Of a stretch of DNA of 64,000 nucleotides, positions 23,531 through 36,049 are shown piece after piece. Every line of letters begins with the position of its first letter. Position 1 is the first letter of the stretch. Location: assembly GCA_949316495.1 (NCBI GenBank), contig OX439003.1, positions 50,045,725 through 50,109,724 of the forward strand. Reading direction: 5' to 3'. Under the pieces are notes generated by a model. It was given only the letters and a program-made list of their open reading frames with translations. It was not told where the DNA came from and made no database searches. The stretch comes from Amphiduros pacificus. Lineage: Eukaryota > Annelida > Polychaeta > Phyllodocida > Hesionidae. A program made the translations under genes and the position numbers.

Positions 23531-25476
23531 AGGGCTCAGCCAAGCAGTAACGGAGGGACAGCATCACTGAACTGCATAACATAAATGCATTTATTCCAAA
23601 AATACAAAATTGTCAGAAATACTTAATTATTGTTTTTGACAAAGTTCATTGAGCATTACAATATGCCAAATTACTGAGGATCATATTGTAATAATTTATG
23701 TAGGGTATCCAAAAGTGTGTTCCGTAATGGAGGGACACTTTTGAACAGCAGTTTTAGAGTCATGTAGCTTAACATAAAAGTCTTATGAATATTCTTAAAA
23801 ATCACCATATCATATATCATCTACACATACCTAAGTAGTAAATACCAAATATCAAGTTTACAATTTTAACCCTGTTTTATTTATTAAAGAGAAACTGTCG
23901 TAACGGAGGGACAACAGGAAATAGTAACGGAGGGACACGTTCAGCTGTAATCTTGTCAAGAAGTGACTTCTGTAGCAAACTGTACAAAGTGTACATGTAC
24001 TATTTAGGTGATAAATCATTATGAACTTGACAGAATAAATTAAAATGACCAAATACACACCACGAATGACAACTGGGCACTAAGGATGGATTATGGTCAT
24101 AATAACCACATGACCAAAGTAACCACGATACTGAGCTGCCACATTAGACAAACCATGGTCAAACTGCTGAATTAGCACATTTTATAGATGTAAATTATCC
24201 ACAACTGTAAATTATCCACAAGTTGGAGAAAATATGAGTTTAACAATGCTTAGAAAATGGACGCAAAACTTTGCTAATGTCGAGGCCTGAGTGAAAAGTG
24301 AAAATATTAACAGAAATATATGACCGACATGAGGTATAATTACCGCAGAAAGTAGCTGAATAAGATAAAGATTGGTAGCTATGTTGAGGTTTTAGAGAAG
24401 AGGAGGGGATATATAGCTATCAAATGAAATGCACATGCAGTTGCTCCAGTGGTCCACTTCGTAACATGGTTATTTTGACGAGGTACCATAAGGATGACAC
24501 ACACAACTCATTCCATTACATCATCATGTTCTTAGCCTTGTGTTATCCTAACTGTAAGCCAGGAACACTGTATCATCCCTAAGAATGGATTTGTCAGGTA
24601 AATTTGACACTTTGACAAGATCAAACGGCTACATAGTGTCACAAGGAATCACACCTATCAAACAGCAATTATGCTGTCTCTGATTGGACAGCTAGTGTAC
24701 CCACTGCAGGTAGTAGCAGGCCAGCTGGTGGCTTTCTTTCTTTGACTAAAGTACCAATGCAAACAAATATGCCATAAACTCAGACAGTATTGAAAGCCAG
24801 TGTTTAAACTACATGACTATGTAGACAGGGTAAGAGAATTATGTATCACTGACCATGTTGATTGATGCATGAGTATAAACATGAAGTGTCTATTGTCTCT
24901 CAGGTGTCAGACCGCACATTAGCCAACCAATATATGTTTAACCATATCATATAAAATCAACCAAAAATTAAAAGAGATTCATAAAGCATACTGAAGGTTA
25001 TGATACTTCATTATAAGCACCTTACTTCTAGAAAGTTTCATATTCCTTGTGATATGCTTTTTAAAGCCTGAGGTAAAAATATCAATAATTTTTGTAATGG
25101 AGGGACATGTAATGGAGGGACAAATTCATATTTTATTAAAGTTTTTCCCACAAAACATCTGTAGAATTGTGTGCCAAGAATTTGACTTAAGAATCTAAAC
25201 TTTATTTAAGTCCCATTTCCACCACTTTGCATGTGATTTCTAATAAAATACACCATATTTTCTAAATTGGATAGAAAAACGATGACAGACAGCAAAATGA
25301 ATCAACAAAGTAGGGTTTTAAACAAATTGCGATTATTTCGCAACTAATAAGGTTAGAGAAAAAAATAAAACAGTTTCAGAATCTACAGTATTTAGTTTAT
25401 AAGGTAAAATTTAAAAGAAGCACATATTTTGAGTTTCACTTTTTCATGTTAATGTTCACTGCCCCTTGGCTGAGCC
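23531..25476. mobile_element. Non-autonomous element with GGCTCAGCCAAG ends and GGAGGGACA subterminal motifs
   Basis: GGCTCAGCCAAG near 23533 is matched by its reverse complement near 25464-25476. Inside, the motif GTAA(C/T)GGAGGGACA occurs about six times, all in plus orientation: four copies in the left part (about 23547, 23727, 23899, 23922) and two near the right (about 25096, 25110). Repeated subterminal motifs of this kind are common transposase-binding sites in DNA transposons. No transposase-like ORF is present. Confidence 0.55.
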
Positions 25477-25759
25477 TTTTTGTGATTTTTTTTATGAATT
25501 GTTATGGACAAAGACAGCACTTGTTCGGGTCCGGGTTGTTAGTGTTGCATGAAATATTTGAGTGTCAAGCATAATGCTAACACAATTATGTCATTCAGTG
25601 TTTCATGCCACAACATAACCATATATTTGGTGAAAAACGTAGAAAATTTAAAGCTGCCAAGGAATGATGACTCCAATAATATGAGGTCAGCATGATAATC
25701 CAAATTTGGTTGTTGTCTTCACAGAATGTAACTTAATTCTGTGCAAGAGAACTTATCAT

Positions 25760-28576
25760 CGGGTTGGACACAATCAAGGTCTGAATGTACATTTGACAGC
25801 GTTACAATGCAATGAGATATTTTTTGACATCACCAAACATTCAAGATGCCACTTATGACAACAAGCTGAATGATACCTTTTAAATAAAAAAAAGAAATAA
25901 CGAATTGGTGCATTACTTCCAACACAGTGAATATTTTAACGTCCAAAATTTATGAAAAATCAACTGTTACGAATGTTCATTATGTGTTGTACCTTTCTGT
26001 CAAGGTAAATTTCACAATTAATTTAAAGGTTACATTGCAAAAATAAGTCATATTTTGACTAATTATTTCTCTGGTGGTCTGGTGTATGTTATCACTGCAA
26101 ATTGCATATTCCACGATACCACTGAAAAATGTGTTTTGTTACGGAATTTCTGGTTTAAAACCCCAATAATAAAACACTGTCTACATTTCTAATATTAATA
26201 ACACAAATGGATTAATAAATACCTTCATTTGACAATATCATATGAAGGAATAAACAAATAAATATTATAAGTTAGTCAAATCATTGTTATGTGAATATTA
26301 TGCCATATCATGTTTTGAGGAGAATTTCAACAAAAATGCGTAGAGTACGTACCCCCATGTGAATTGGTAGTTCCAGAAAAGATAACTAATTCATATTATA
26401 CAGTCATATTGAGCTACTGTTGAGTATTATTAGTGAGATAATTATTGGTTGAAAGCATGCTCCCAAAACCAGAAAATGAGATGTGAAGTCTGTATTGTAG
26501 TGTACGTACCCCCTTGTAGAGTACGTACCCCCTTGTTCACAGAGTTGTTAGTGTTGGTCTTGATTGACTTTAAAATCATTTATATTGCTGGTAAAGTGAT
26601 GAGATGTCAAGTGGACATCTCTGTTTAACAGAACAACAGTTTTAGAAATTGATAAATAATTATGTGTTTGCTCTCTACACAAAATTTCTTACAATAATTT
26701 TGGAAATATTTGACTTTCTACCAAATTCATTAGCCAGACCAAGTGAAACTTTGAAGTTAATTTTGAATAAGTATATAAAAAGTAAATACAAATGGTTTGA
26801 TAATTATTTAATTGTAAAATGAGTATCATAAAAGTCTGTATAGTCTACTTCATGAATTTACTAAAATGTAATTGCTTCTGGGGTACGTACACTACAACAT
26901 TTGAGTAATATTTACGAAATACTGATCACCCTTGGACTAGGTGGCTCATAAGAATTTATGAACTAAACAGAGCAAGGAATCCATCAAGTACAAAAGTTTG
27001 TGGACTTCTTATTCAAAGAACATAGCCCAAATGAGTAAATTAAACAAGAATACAATTAAAAATATAGAGGCAATGTCATGTTTCATATCTTAAGAAATTT
27101 TGTGTTAAAAGGCAAAACATAATTATCAAACCTGGTTTTTTATCAGAGTTGTCCACTTGACATCTCATCACTTTACAAACAACATAAATGATTTAAAATT
27201 CTATCAAGACCAACACTAACATCTTTTTGTACAACGGGGTACATATGCTATGATGGGGGTACGTACACTACAAACAGACAAGACATCTCATTTTCAACCA
27301 ACAATTATTTCACTTACAATACTCAACATTGGTCAAATATATTTTTGTACCTATATTGTACGTGTATAAACAACTATAAAATATAATCAATCAATCTTTA
27401 TTAGAAATGTAGATTTTTTTATTACAGGGGTTAAAACCAGAAATTCCTTTAAAAAACACATTTTTTTCTGAGGTATTGTGAAATATCCAGGTTTGCCATG
27501 ATGTCATACATCAGACAATCCTAAACAAACTAAATGGATTATAATTAGTCGAAATATACCTTGTTTGTGCAATGTATCCTTTATATTAGTTGTTAACTTT
27601 AACTTGACAAAAAGGTACAGCACACAATGCACATTCATAACAGTTTATTTTTAATAAGTATAGGACATCAAAATATTTATTGTTTTGGAAATAGTACACT
27701 GATTCATTGTTTATTTTTTTATCTAAAAGGTATTATTCAGCTTGTTATCATAAGCAACATCTTAAATGTTTGGGGACCACCAAAATTTTTTATTGCATTG
27801 TAATACTGCCGAGTGTACATTCAGACCTTGATGAAGCCCATCCCAATATTGTAACAGAATTATTTGATGCTCTAGAAGATATCTAAGTAAAAATTTTATG
27901 GAATGTCAATTGCAAGTCAATTCAAAATAAAAATCAGTTTTGTAAATAATTCAATTTAATTTTTGTTGTGAAAATCAGTGTTGTTTCTGTGTTAGTTTAT
28001 GTGTAGGGTACGTACCCCAGGTAATGTATCAATTTTATCAAAAACAATAAGAAGTGAAATACTTAGGCAGTTGCATATTATATCTTTCACAAATATTCTT
28101 TCTTTATCTGCAGTTGATAAGCATTATGAGACGAGATTCATTTGAAGTTAATTGGTTATCATAATCTTTGCTTGGAGCAGTACTAAAAATATCAAAATGT
28201 TATTTCCCCGTCTTAACATTTTTTCTCTATATATTTAAAATTTGGTTGTCCAAATTTAGTTTTAACTATGTTAGAACATTATATACACTATATTAAATTA
28301 TTTGCTTTTTATTTGTTTCATTAATATAACTAATTTGGATAAGATTTCTTAATTATCCAAAATCAGTGTATACAGTTTGTAGAGTACGTACCCCCTGCAA
28401 CACACGTATGTTACTCAGCCAGAAAATTTTAATGGTATGTCCTTGTGCAAAAAGATTTTGGATTTAGGACCAGGAGACCTTGCATTTTAATAAAACATAA
28501 GTTAGAAATGCAGGTCACAAGTTTGATTTTTCATGTTAAGTGACTGCCTCTAGTGACCTTGATTGTGTCCAACCCG
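25760..28576. mobile_element. Large foldback element with 22-bp perfect terminal inverted repeat
   Basis: 22 nt at 25760-25781 (begin CGGGTTGGACACAATC) recur exactly as reverse complement at 28555-28576. Inside, the left arm (25760 to about 26700) is a diverged reverse complement of about 27090-27850, so the first 2.1 kb can fold into arms of roughly 0.8-0.9 kb. The palindromic word GTACGTAC with a C-run recurs near 26345, 26503, 26518, 27257, 28010 and 28383. No transposase-like ORF was seen. The right 0.7 kb (27850-28555) is outside the foldback. Confidence 0.6.
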
Positions 28577-28837
28577 CATTCGTCTGTGTGATAGTCCACC
28601 AAACCTGCAAAAATCTGCATATAAAGCACAGGGGTTATGGTTTTGATTTTTCACTCATGAAGATGATACTTTCTTTTGGTATGTTAAGGCCTAAAAGCAA
28701 ACAAGCTTGCTAAAAAAAATTCTACTTAACCAAGTTTATAAACCATCCGCCCATAATCTTGAACCAAAGAACATGTTGAACCTGAATCTATATGAAAATT
28801 ATCTAATCTAGAAAACATAGGCATCAGAGATGCATCA

Positions 28838-29520
28838 ACCCTCAGCCCTGGTAACTCATTGCACAACATTCGCTCCACACGATATTTGTGAACAAAACGT
28901 CACTGCACCAAGGCAAATTGATGCAGGGGTTAAAAAAACCCATAAAATCTACTTCCTTTGATAGCTTAGGTGTGTCAAGTATCATGAAACTGTCATCATT
29001 TACTCTAGAATTATTGAGATGGGCCGGTGACCTTGAAAAGCAGGTTAAGGTCACCGTCCATCAAACTCATCTGGAGTCTTCCCAGATGCTTATGTGTGTC
29101 AATTTTTATGAAGCTGCCATTATTTGCTATTAAGTTATTGCAATGACTTGATTTGACATGATTGTCCCTGTGACCTTGAAAAGTAGGTGAAGGTCATGTT
29201 CCATCAAGAGAAATCTGAGGTCTTCACCAGATGCTTATGTGTGTCAAGTCTCATAAAGCTGCCATCATTCGTTCTCGAGTTATAGCAATGATAGGGATTT
29301 CACATAATTGTACCTGTGACCTTGAAAAGTAGGTGGTCATGTTCCATACAAAAATGTCTGAGGTTTTCATCAGATGCTCACGTGTGTCAAGTTTCACAAA
29401 GCTGCCATCATTTGTTCTTGAGTTATCGCGATGACAAGGATGTTCGCTACAGACATACATACATACCCACGCCAGGATTACTGCAATACCCTCAGCCTGA
29501 TTACATCAGGGGCTGAGGGT
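28838..29520. mobile_element. Pearl-like element: terminal inverted repeats around a tandem core
   Basis: The left end ACCCTCAGCCCTG (28838) and the right end (reverse complement ACCCTCAGCCCCTG, ending 29520) are inverted. Between them about four diverged units of roughly 125-145 bp follow in tandem. Each contains GTGACCTTGAAAAG and GTGTGTCAA...AAGCTGCCATCATTT (unit marks near 28970, 29093, 29237, 29380). A short TACA microsatellite (29455-29466) precedes the right end. This layout resembles the bivalve 'pearl' elements. Family assignment is inference. Confidence 0.6.
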
Positions 29521-29939
29521 AAAAATATACACCCAATGTGCCCATAATTATTAGGTGAAGATGTAATGTGGTGGTCAATTATTTGCTCATAGGTTCAACT
29601 AGTAGCATTACCTAAATGTAAAGTATTATAATCCTGAACAAAATGACAGTTTCAAAATGTAGTGTAGCAAACAAGCATTTCAGTGTTGGCATCATTAAAC
29701 TAAATTATGTATTAAAAAGGTTTTTTTTTTCAGAATCAAATGAAATCACATTTGTTTAGCACTTGAAAACTGAAAATCTACCCTCCATGCAATTTTTGCA
29801 TGCACAGCAATTTACCTCCATGAATGAAATGTCACCATGGTCACATATTCTCGTAAAGGTAACAGCAATCCATAAAAGGCACAAAACAACTGGCTAGTTG
29901 TTAGTGTAAGGTGTGTGAAAATTCCATCAAATTTGACTG

Positions 29940-31927
29940 CAACACATGTAAATATACCGCAGAAATGGTGGATAAAGCTGCAGGTCGTGCCCTAGGTCTG
30001 CTGATAGCCAAAGCCAAGGCATACGGTGGGCTACCCTATGAATGTTACACTAACCTGTACAATGGCCTTGTTCAGCCCATATTGGACTATGGTGCCTCCA
30101 TCTGGGGGACTAGAGAATATTCTTGTATATTAGACCTGAGTCTACTATTTGATATGAGGCCACGGGCCGTGGCGCAGTTGGTTAGAGCGCCAGCTTATTA
30201 GCACCAGTTCCTCTGTGGTGATCCAAAGGTTGTGGGTTCGAACCCCGGCCGTGCCGGGATTGAACTCATGATACAATTTCCCACATGAGCTGAGGCCTGT
30301 GCCAAAGGGTTAACCCGTTGTCCTTGTAAATCTGTGACCGGGTGGGTTGTCATGTCAAGGACCTGCGACATGACAATTCAGTGAGGCAGCACTATATCTG
30401 CTACAAGTAGGTCTCATCACGAAATAACTGAAATAATGTTGAAAGTGATGTAAAACCCCAAACAAACAAACAAAAAACAAAACTATTTGATATGTGGGAC
30501 CAGGGCATACGAAAGTAGTGCTTGATAATTTCCTACTCCCCCTTATTATACATGATAATAACGAGATGCAGATCACATTAGACATAAAATGAATAGTGAT
30601 ATTTAATAGCACAATAATGGCTTGTTTTGTCAAAGTTATTAGAAAAATAATGAGAATAATTGAAGGGACTATATATTGATCTTTGCTATGAGGGGCTCAT
30701 TTCTATATTGCCATGTTCTGTTCTTTGTTTTCAAGGTAGGTGGCGCTTTAACAGATCCTAGCAAAAAATTTCAATGGTCAACCTAACTTCATACTCTGCT
30801 TTTAGAAAGATAATTATTTTTGCCATCTTATAAGTATTTTTCAAAATACCCTAGGTCGATATGAATATTTTCTATGAATTTTTGAAGGTGAGGCATTTAC
30901 TATGGTTTTCAATGGGACATTGTAATAGTGGTTCGAGGCCATATCAGCAGTTCAACACCGTGCCAGTAGATTTTTTATGGGGGTTGGCAAGTATACCCCG
31001 AACTGTGCTGTCCAGGGTGATATGGGTTGGCCACTGCCTGGACAAAGACAATGGACTGCAGTCACCAGGCAGTGGAACCGTCTCATTACAATGAACCAGA
31101 ACCGCATCAATAAACAAGTATTTTTGTGGGCACAAAATAAGGCCAGTGGTAGTAACAAGAACTGGGTATATCGTGTTTCTAAATTCTATGATGAGCTTGG
31201 TATGACAAACCTGACTGAAATTTCATTAAATGATGCCAAGGAGATTTTCAGTCAACACTATGAGACTCTATGGAGAGAGAAACTAAATAGGAGAGAAGCC
31301 AACAGGGGTGAAGGTAGAAATAAGCTGAGGACTTATAATTTATTTAAGAAAGAATTCCAGCCAGAAAAATACCTGCAGTCAGTGCTAAATAAAAGATATC
31401 GTAGTGCTCTAGCAAAGTTTATATGTGGAGTAGCCCCAATACGTCTAGAGACAGGCCGATACAATGGGGAAACTGAAGAGGAAAGACTCTGTCAGCTGTG
31501 TGAATCGCAGGAAATTGAATCAGAGGAGCATGTAATAATTAGATGCCAATTGTATGATGATATAAGACAACAACTTTTTAACTATGCAGATAATTTATCA
31601 AATGACTTTTTAAGTTTAAATGATTCCCAAAAAATGTTTCATCCTAAATGATCCAGCTATGTCCAATGTAAGTGCCAAAGCCTGCTTTGAAATTCTTCAC
31701 AAAAGAAGGCAACATGTATACATGGATAATATCACCTGATCATATATCTTTAATATATTATGCATATATGTATTGTACTATTTTATTGACATTAATTGTT
31801 TTTGTGTCTCATATCTCGTAATGAGAGGCCGAAGCTTTTTAATCAGTATTTATATAATGTTTTTAGCAAAATGTGTAACTTTGGGTGACACGTTAATAAA
31901 ATTATCTTATCTTATATTATCTTATCA
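29940..31927 (+). mobile_element. 5'-truncated LINE, interrupted by a SINE-bearing insertion
   Basis: The plus-strand frame from about 29950 reads as the post-RT region of a non-LTR element (AAGRALGLLIAKAKA, VQPILDYGASIW). It breaks off near 30129 and resumes in frame sense near 30933 (AVQHRASRFFMGVGKYTPN). It then runs to 31651 with a CQLC...H...C zinc-knuckle-like motif at about 31492-31545. The 3' UTR ends in TTATC repeats (31900-31927), a usual LINE tail. The interrupting 0.8 kb holds a SINE and about 0.48 kb of unassigned DNA. The part after the interruption is open for more than 220 codons. Confidence 0.75.
30157..30481 (+). mobile_element. tRNA-derived SINE, copy 1
   Basis: A tRNA-like head with an A box (TGGCGCAGTTGG at about 30170) and B box (GGTTCGAACC at about 30234), then an unrelated body and an AAAC-repeat tail. 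A perfect 13-bp target duplication, ACTATTTGATATG, flanks it (30144-30156 and 30482-30494). Length 325 bp. It would be transcribed by RNA polymerase III and moved by a partner LINE. Confidence 0.92.
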
Positions 31928-32344
31928 TGTGACAATGAAATTCTCATTCCAAATCTCAATGTAAACCTGTGATATATAGAACTTGCAAAAGTAATGAATC
32001 ATATTCCAAATAAGGATGGGTGCTAAGGGCCGCATACCTAATTTGGAATATGTTGCAAAATAAGTAATTATATCAATCACAAGTGATATAACTTAAATAA
32101 ATGGATTGATTGAATGACTTGATTGTTATTGGTTGTTAAAAAGGTGTGTCAGAGGAGGTATGGAGTAATAAATTCACAAACACAGTTTGACTCTTCCCAT
32201 CCGTTATGAAGCTTGTTATGCTCTGAGTGTTCATACATGGAGTCTCTTTAGAAATGTACCATACTAGCACTCTTCTCAGTCATAAATTATCCCAAATTAA
32301 GTCCCACCGCGACTGAGTTTACAAGTATCAGAGTATCAAAGTTT
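31928..32344. other. No gene; small hairpin
   Basis: Holds a 12-bp perfect inverted pair CATATTCCAAAT at 32000-32011 and 32041-32052. Otherwise featureless. Confidence 0.5.
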
Positions 32345-32590
32345 CCTGATCACATGAACCTATGTCTCAGCTGGTGTGACAGTAGGCCAGTGCCTCTTGT
32401 TCTCAGCAAAGGTGTGATATCACCATTTGTCTAAAAAAACTGGGGAGAGACTTTGGTTGGCTCTTACCAATGCTAATAATGCATATATGAATATTAAAGA
32501 TGACTGCTTGGAGACAACTGCTCACTATGGCAGGCCCCTTTACTGGGGGATGGGGCTGTAACTCGGTCACTAAAACATTAAGTTCGTACA
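32345..32590. repeat. Dispersed repeat family, copy B
   Basis: Diverged partner of the copy at 22405-22670, with shared blocks GGTGTGACAGT, GGCCAGTG, GGCTCTTACCAATGC and GCATATATGA in the same order. A shorter resemblance (TGCCTCCTGGCTATTGTTCT, AAGGTGTGATA) lies at about 42125-42165. Confidence 0.5.
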
Positions 32591-35266
32591 AAAATATGCA
32601 GCATTATATAAATCTACCTTGCAATGCAGTGCAGGACTTTGCTTTTCTTCCAAAGCAGAGCACTTTTCATCCTGTCCAGTTGTAGACCTCTGACCTCTTT
32701 ATATTAATGATTGGGTTACCCTAAATTTCTAACATTTCCCTATTACAATGCCCATTCTCCACGAAATAGTTTGTGTGTGCGTCATATTTTCCCATGAAAT
32801 GTTCTAAAATTTTGATAATTTTTTATAAGCCTGAAATATGTATAATATGAAAGAGCAAGTGTGATTAATTTGCTGCCTGTTAAACTGGCTTGCTTTCATC
32901 ACATATATGTGAAGGCACATCACCTATCTTAAAGGTTGGAAATGGCCAGGTGACCCAGAAAAAATATGTCATGTGTTAATGGTGAGCAACGATAGTGATA
33001 AATTAATTTTGGTAATAAGTGAACCACATTTTTGCTGTAATTTATTGCAATTATTTCATAACTTGGTTATGATTGCCTGGTACAACCATGATCCCCTGGA
33101 AGGTTCTCACAAGCAAAAGATTATCTTAAGTTGAGAAATTTAGAACTCAGTCAAAGTATTTATATGAAATATCGAAAACTAATTGTTCACTATTGCAGCC
33201 CTGTATCTCCATACCTTATGCCAAACAAAAATATTAACTATTCACAAAGCATGAAAAATGATTTGATTAAATTCCTGTAACATGATGTGATCAATAGCAG
33301 TCTGTCCAAACTTTATAATCAATATTCCTAGGTACGTGAAAACAAGTTTTTTTAACAATTATCTGAAGACTTGATTTTATTAATGGAAACTACATGAATG
33401 TTGAACAACTATCAGTAACCACTATGGGTACACATGATTGAAACACGCCGGCGGAAGGTTTCTGCCAAATCCGCCGGGCTATACCTGCCGGTGGGCCGGC
33501 GAACATGGTGGAAACCACTGGCTTAAATCGTGTGCACCCAATGTAAGTTGATCAATCTTATCACTTACTGGTAATAGTGTTGGCACTCTGCCCAATATTT
33601 GACAAAAATAAAAATAAAGGAAAGTTATAAATACTTCCTTTGCTCACCAAAATATAACCTAATCCAGATTGATCCATCAGGTTATAAACTGTGGATGAGG
33701 TAGGTAAACCAGAAACTGACCAATCCAAATGCCAGTCCAAAACAATTTCTATTGTATTCTTATACCAGATAAGTCAGAGAAATGTTTGATTTGCGCAATT
33801 TTGAAGCCAAACCTTTATGAACTCTCCTTAGGAGACCCAGGGTTTACATGAGGCTCTGCAAGTGTAGGCCAGGGTTGCCAGTACCACCCCAAGTACAAGC
33901 TTCTTTTTAGCAGCCAAAAAGGACAGAGTTGGATAATTTGCACATGTTATATGACCAATTGCTATATCTGGGAAGTGAACACAACAATTGGAAATAGACA
34001 TGTACATGTGTACAGTTCTGTCATTGTGCATGACCATGTCTAAGAGGGAACAAATTACTCAGCTGTATGGTAATTGTATGCAAATGTGAGGAAAAAGTAT
34101 TCTGCATTTGATGGCAATTGTGGCAGAGGTAGTATGTGACACTACCTCACCATGCAGAATAACCTTTATGATAACCTGGCAGAGAAAAAACTTTGTTTCC
34201 AGAACTATATCCATAAGGGGTGGACCATTATTTGTTAAGGGGGGTGTTGAGGAAAATGGAAAAAAGAGATATCATTGAGACCACCTGATGGAGAAAAACT
34301 TAACCCCATGGGTTGAGATCTCTGAAGACAGAAATGAAAACACATGAACTTTGTAACTTGCAAAAGTAATCATACACCTCCTATGCAACACTGGGTGGTT
34401 GAGACTTTCATTTCTCTGGTTGCCTACCTTATTCTTTGCTGTTACAAAATCACAACTATGAAAGGGTTCCAGCCCAACCGTAGTTTGTGAAAATTGAATC
34501 AAGGGCATATGTGTTGAAATGTCTATGTTGTATCAAAATTTCTGACGTTGCATGGCTGAATGTTGGACATATTTTCTGATGTGGGTAAAAATCTTCTGTT
34601 GAACACTGGCAACACTTTGTGTTTGCCATGCCTGCCCAATATTTAGTATCTCCAGTTAATTGTTCATAAGATATGGCCTGCACAATACCAAAGTCAAGGT
34701 CAAAGTGTCAAGGTCAAAGGTAAAATAGGTCACTGCACTAAGGTCAATTGTGATATCCAAAAGATTTGAAGGAATCTGAATCATCACATCTTTATCTTCC
34801 TTTGTAAAAATTTGAAGCATATATTACTGGTAGCTTTGGAGATGAATAATTTTAAAGAGATGTTGACAGTTGGACGGACAGACAAACAGAGAGGTGGACA
34901 GACATTTTCCCCTAAAGCTCCTAAAGCTCTGGGACTTGAAGAAGTCAGCTGAGCTAAAAAGTAATAAGGAAGGCAAAATGGAGAGAATAAAAAAATAGAG
35001 TCTTGCACATGTGCAGAAACGAAAGAATTGTACCCAGGGTCAATTTTTTTGTCCAAAAATGATTTTAAAGTTTGTATATGTAAAAGTTAGTGGGGGAAAA
35101 GGATAATTAAAAAAATTAAAACTGCAATAGGTAAAATGAATCCCAAACATGTTAATGGACCTAGTTGTGAGGCATCAGCAATGAATACAATTTATAACAT
35201 CACTTTGAGGTCGAGACCCAATCTTAGAGAAATAATAAATGATAAATAGATGTCAGACACATTATT
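32591..35266. other. No gene seen; old repeat debris
   Basis: Short chance ORFs only. A CG-rich patch lies at 33447-33515. At about 34690-34930 AAGGTCAAAG repeats and GGACGGACAGAC words suggest a worn dispersed element of a type frequent in mollusc DNA. Confidence 0.4.
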
Positions 35267-35751
35267 TGGTCTCACCCCAGTAATTATGTATACCTACGAG
35301 TAGAAGCAGAGAAGTAGTACATTGTAAAAAATTCATTTCTGTCTTTGTTTGATCGTTTTTCAGTGCTAAATTGATGAAAATTCTTTAGGTTTGGCTTAGT
35401 TGGACAGTTTATGACGAGGGTTGTTTAAAATTATGAAAAAAAAATGAAGTTTGAAAGAAACCTTGCTTTTATGGAGAAAAATAGTGCCGTGTAATGATTT
35501 GTCAGCAGGTGTTTTGGTGAGAAACAAGAAAATGTTTAAAAAAAAAAAATGTCCTATTAATGCATTTAACTTGAGATTTTCGTGCTTGACATGCCTTTTT
35601 TATGGTTTTATATGAAAATTTGTGAATTTTACAATATTGTAGAGCCTTAGATTTAGCTCTTGACATTTTTATTAAAGAAGTTATGATAATTTGAAATCGG
35701 CAAGTCTAATCCTCCCTGCAATAGGGGGCCTCAATTACTGGGGTGAGACCA
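35267..35751. mobile_element. MITE-like element with 19-bp perfect terminal inverted repeats
   Basis: TGGTCTCACCCCAGTAATT at 35267-35285 is matched exactly by its reverse complement at 35733-35751. The 450-bp interior is AT-rich and non-coding. Confidence 0.65.
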
Positions 35752-36049
35752 TTTTGCAAGATTTTTTACATTAACAAGATATTCAGCCTGATTACTTAAT
35801 GTAAAATGTAATATTGGGCACAAAAGACTTTCATGGGACTTATTAATTTAACTTTTATAGTATCTTAACATAGACATTTGGTGAATAACACATAATAAGC
35901 AGTGCTATTATTAGTTTGGGTGTTTTAAAACAGTTTTTAAACAATTTGAATGTCTGAAAAATGTTGGAATTGGCCAGTTTTAAAGGCAAACCTTTACAGT
36001 AATCATAGAAAATGCTCTGAAGTCAATTCAATAACAATCATAACTATTT

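Noticed and set aside
30170-30250. Possible tRNA gene (A and B boxes)
   Set aside because: The segment is the head of a SINE with a tail and target duplication. The arm lengths do not make a proper tRNA.
33447-33515. GC-rich patch with GCCGGCGG-type words, considered as a MITE or CpG island
   Set aside because: Too short, and no clear inverted ends could be defined by eye.
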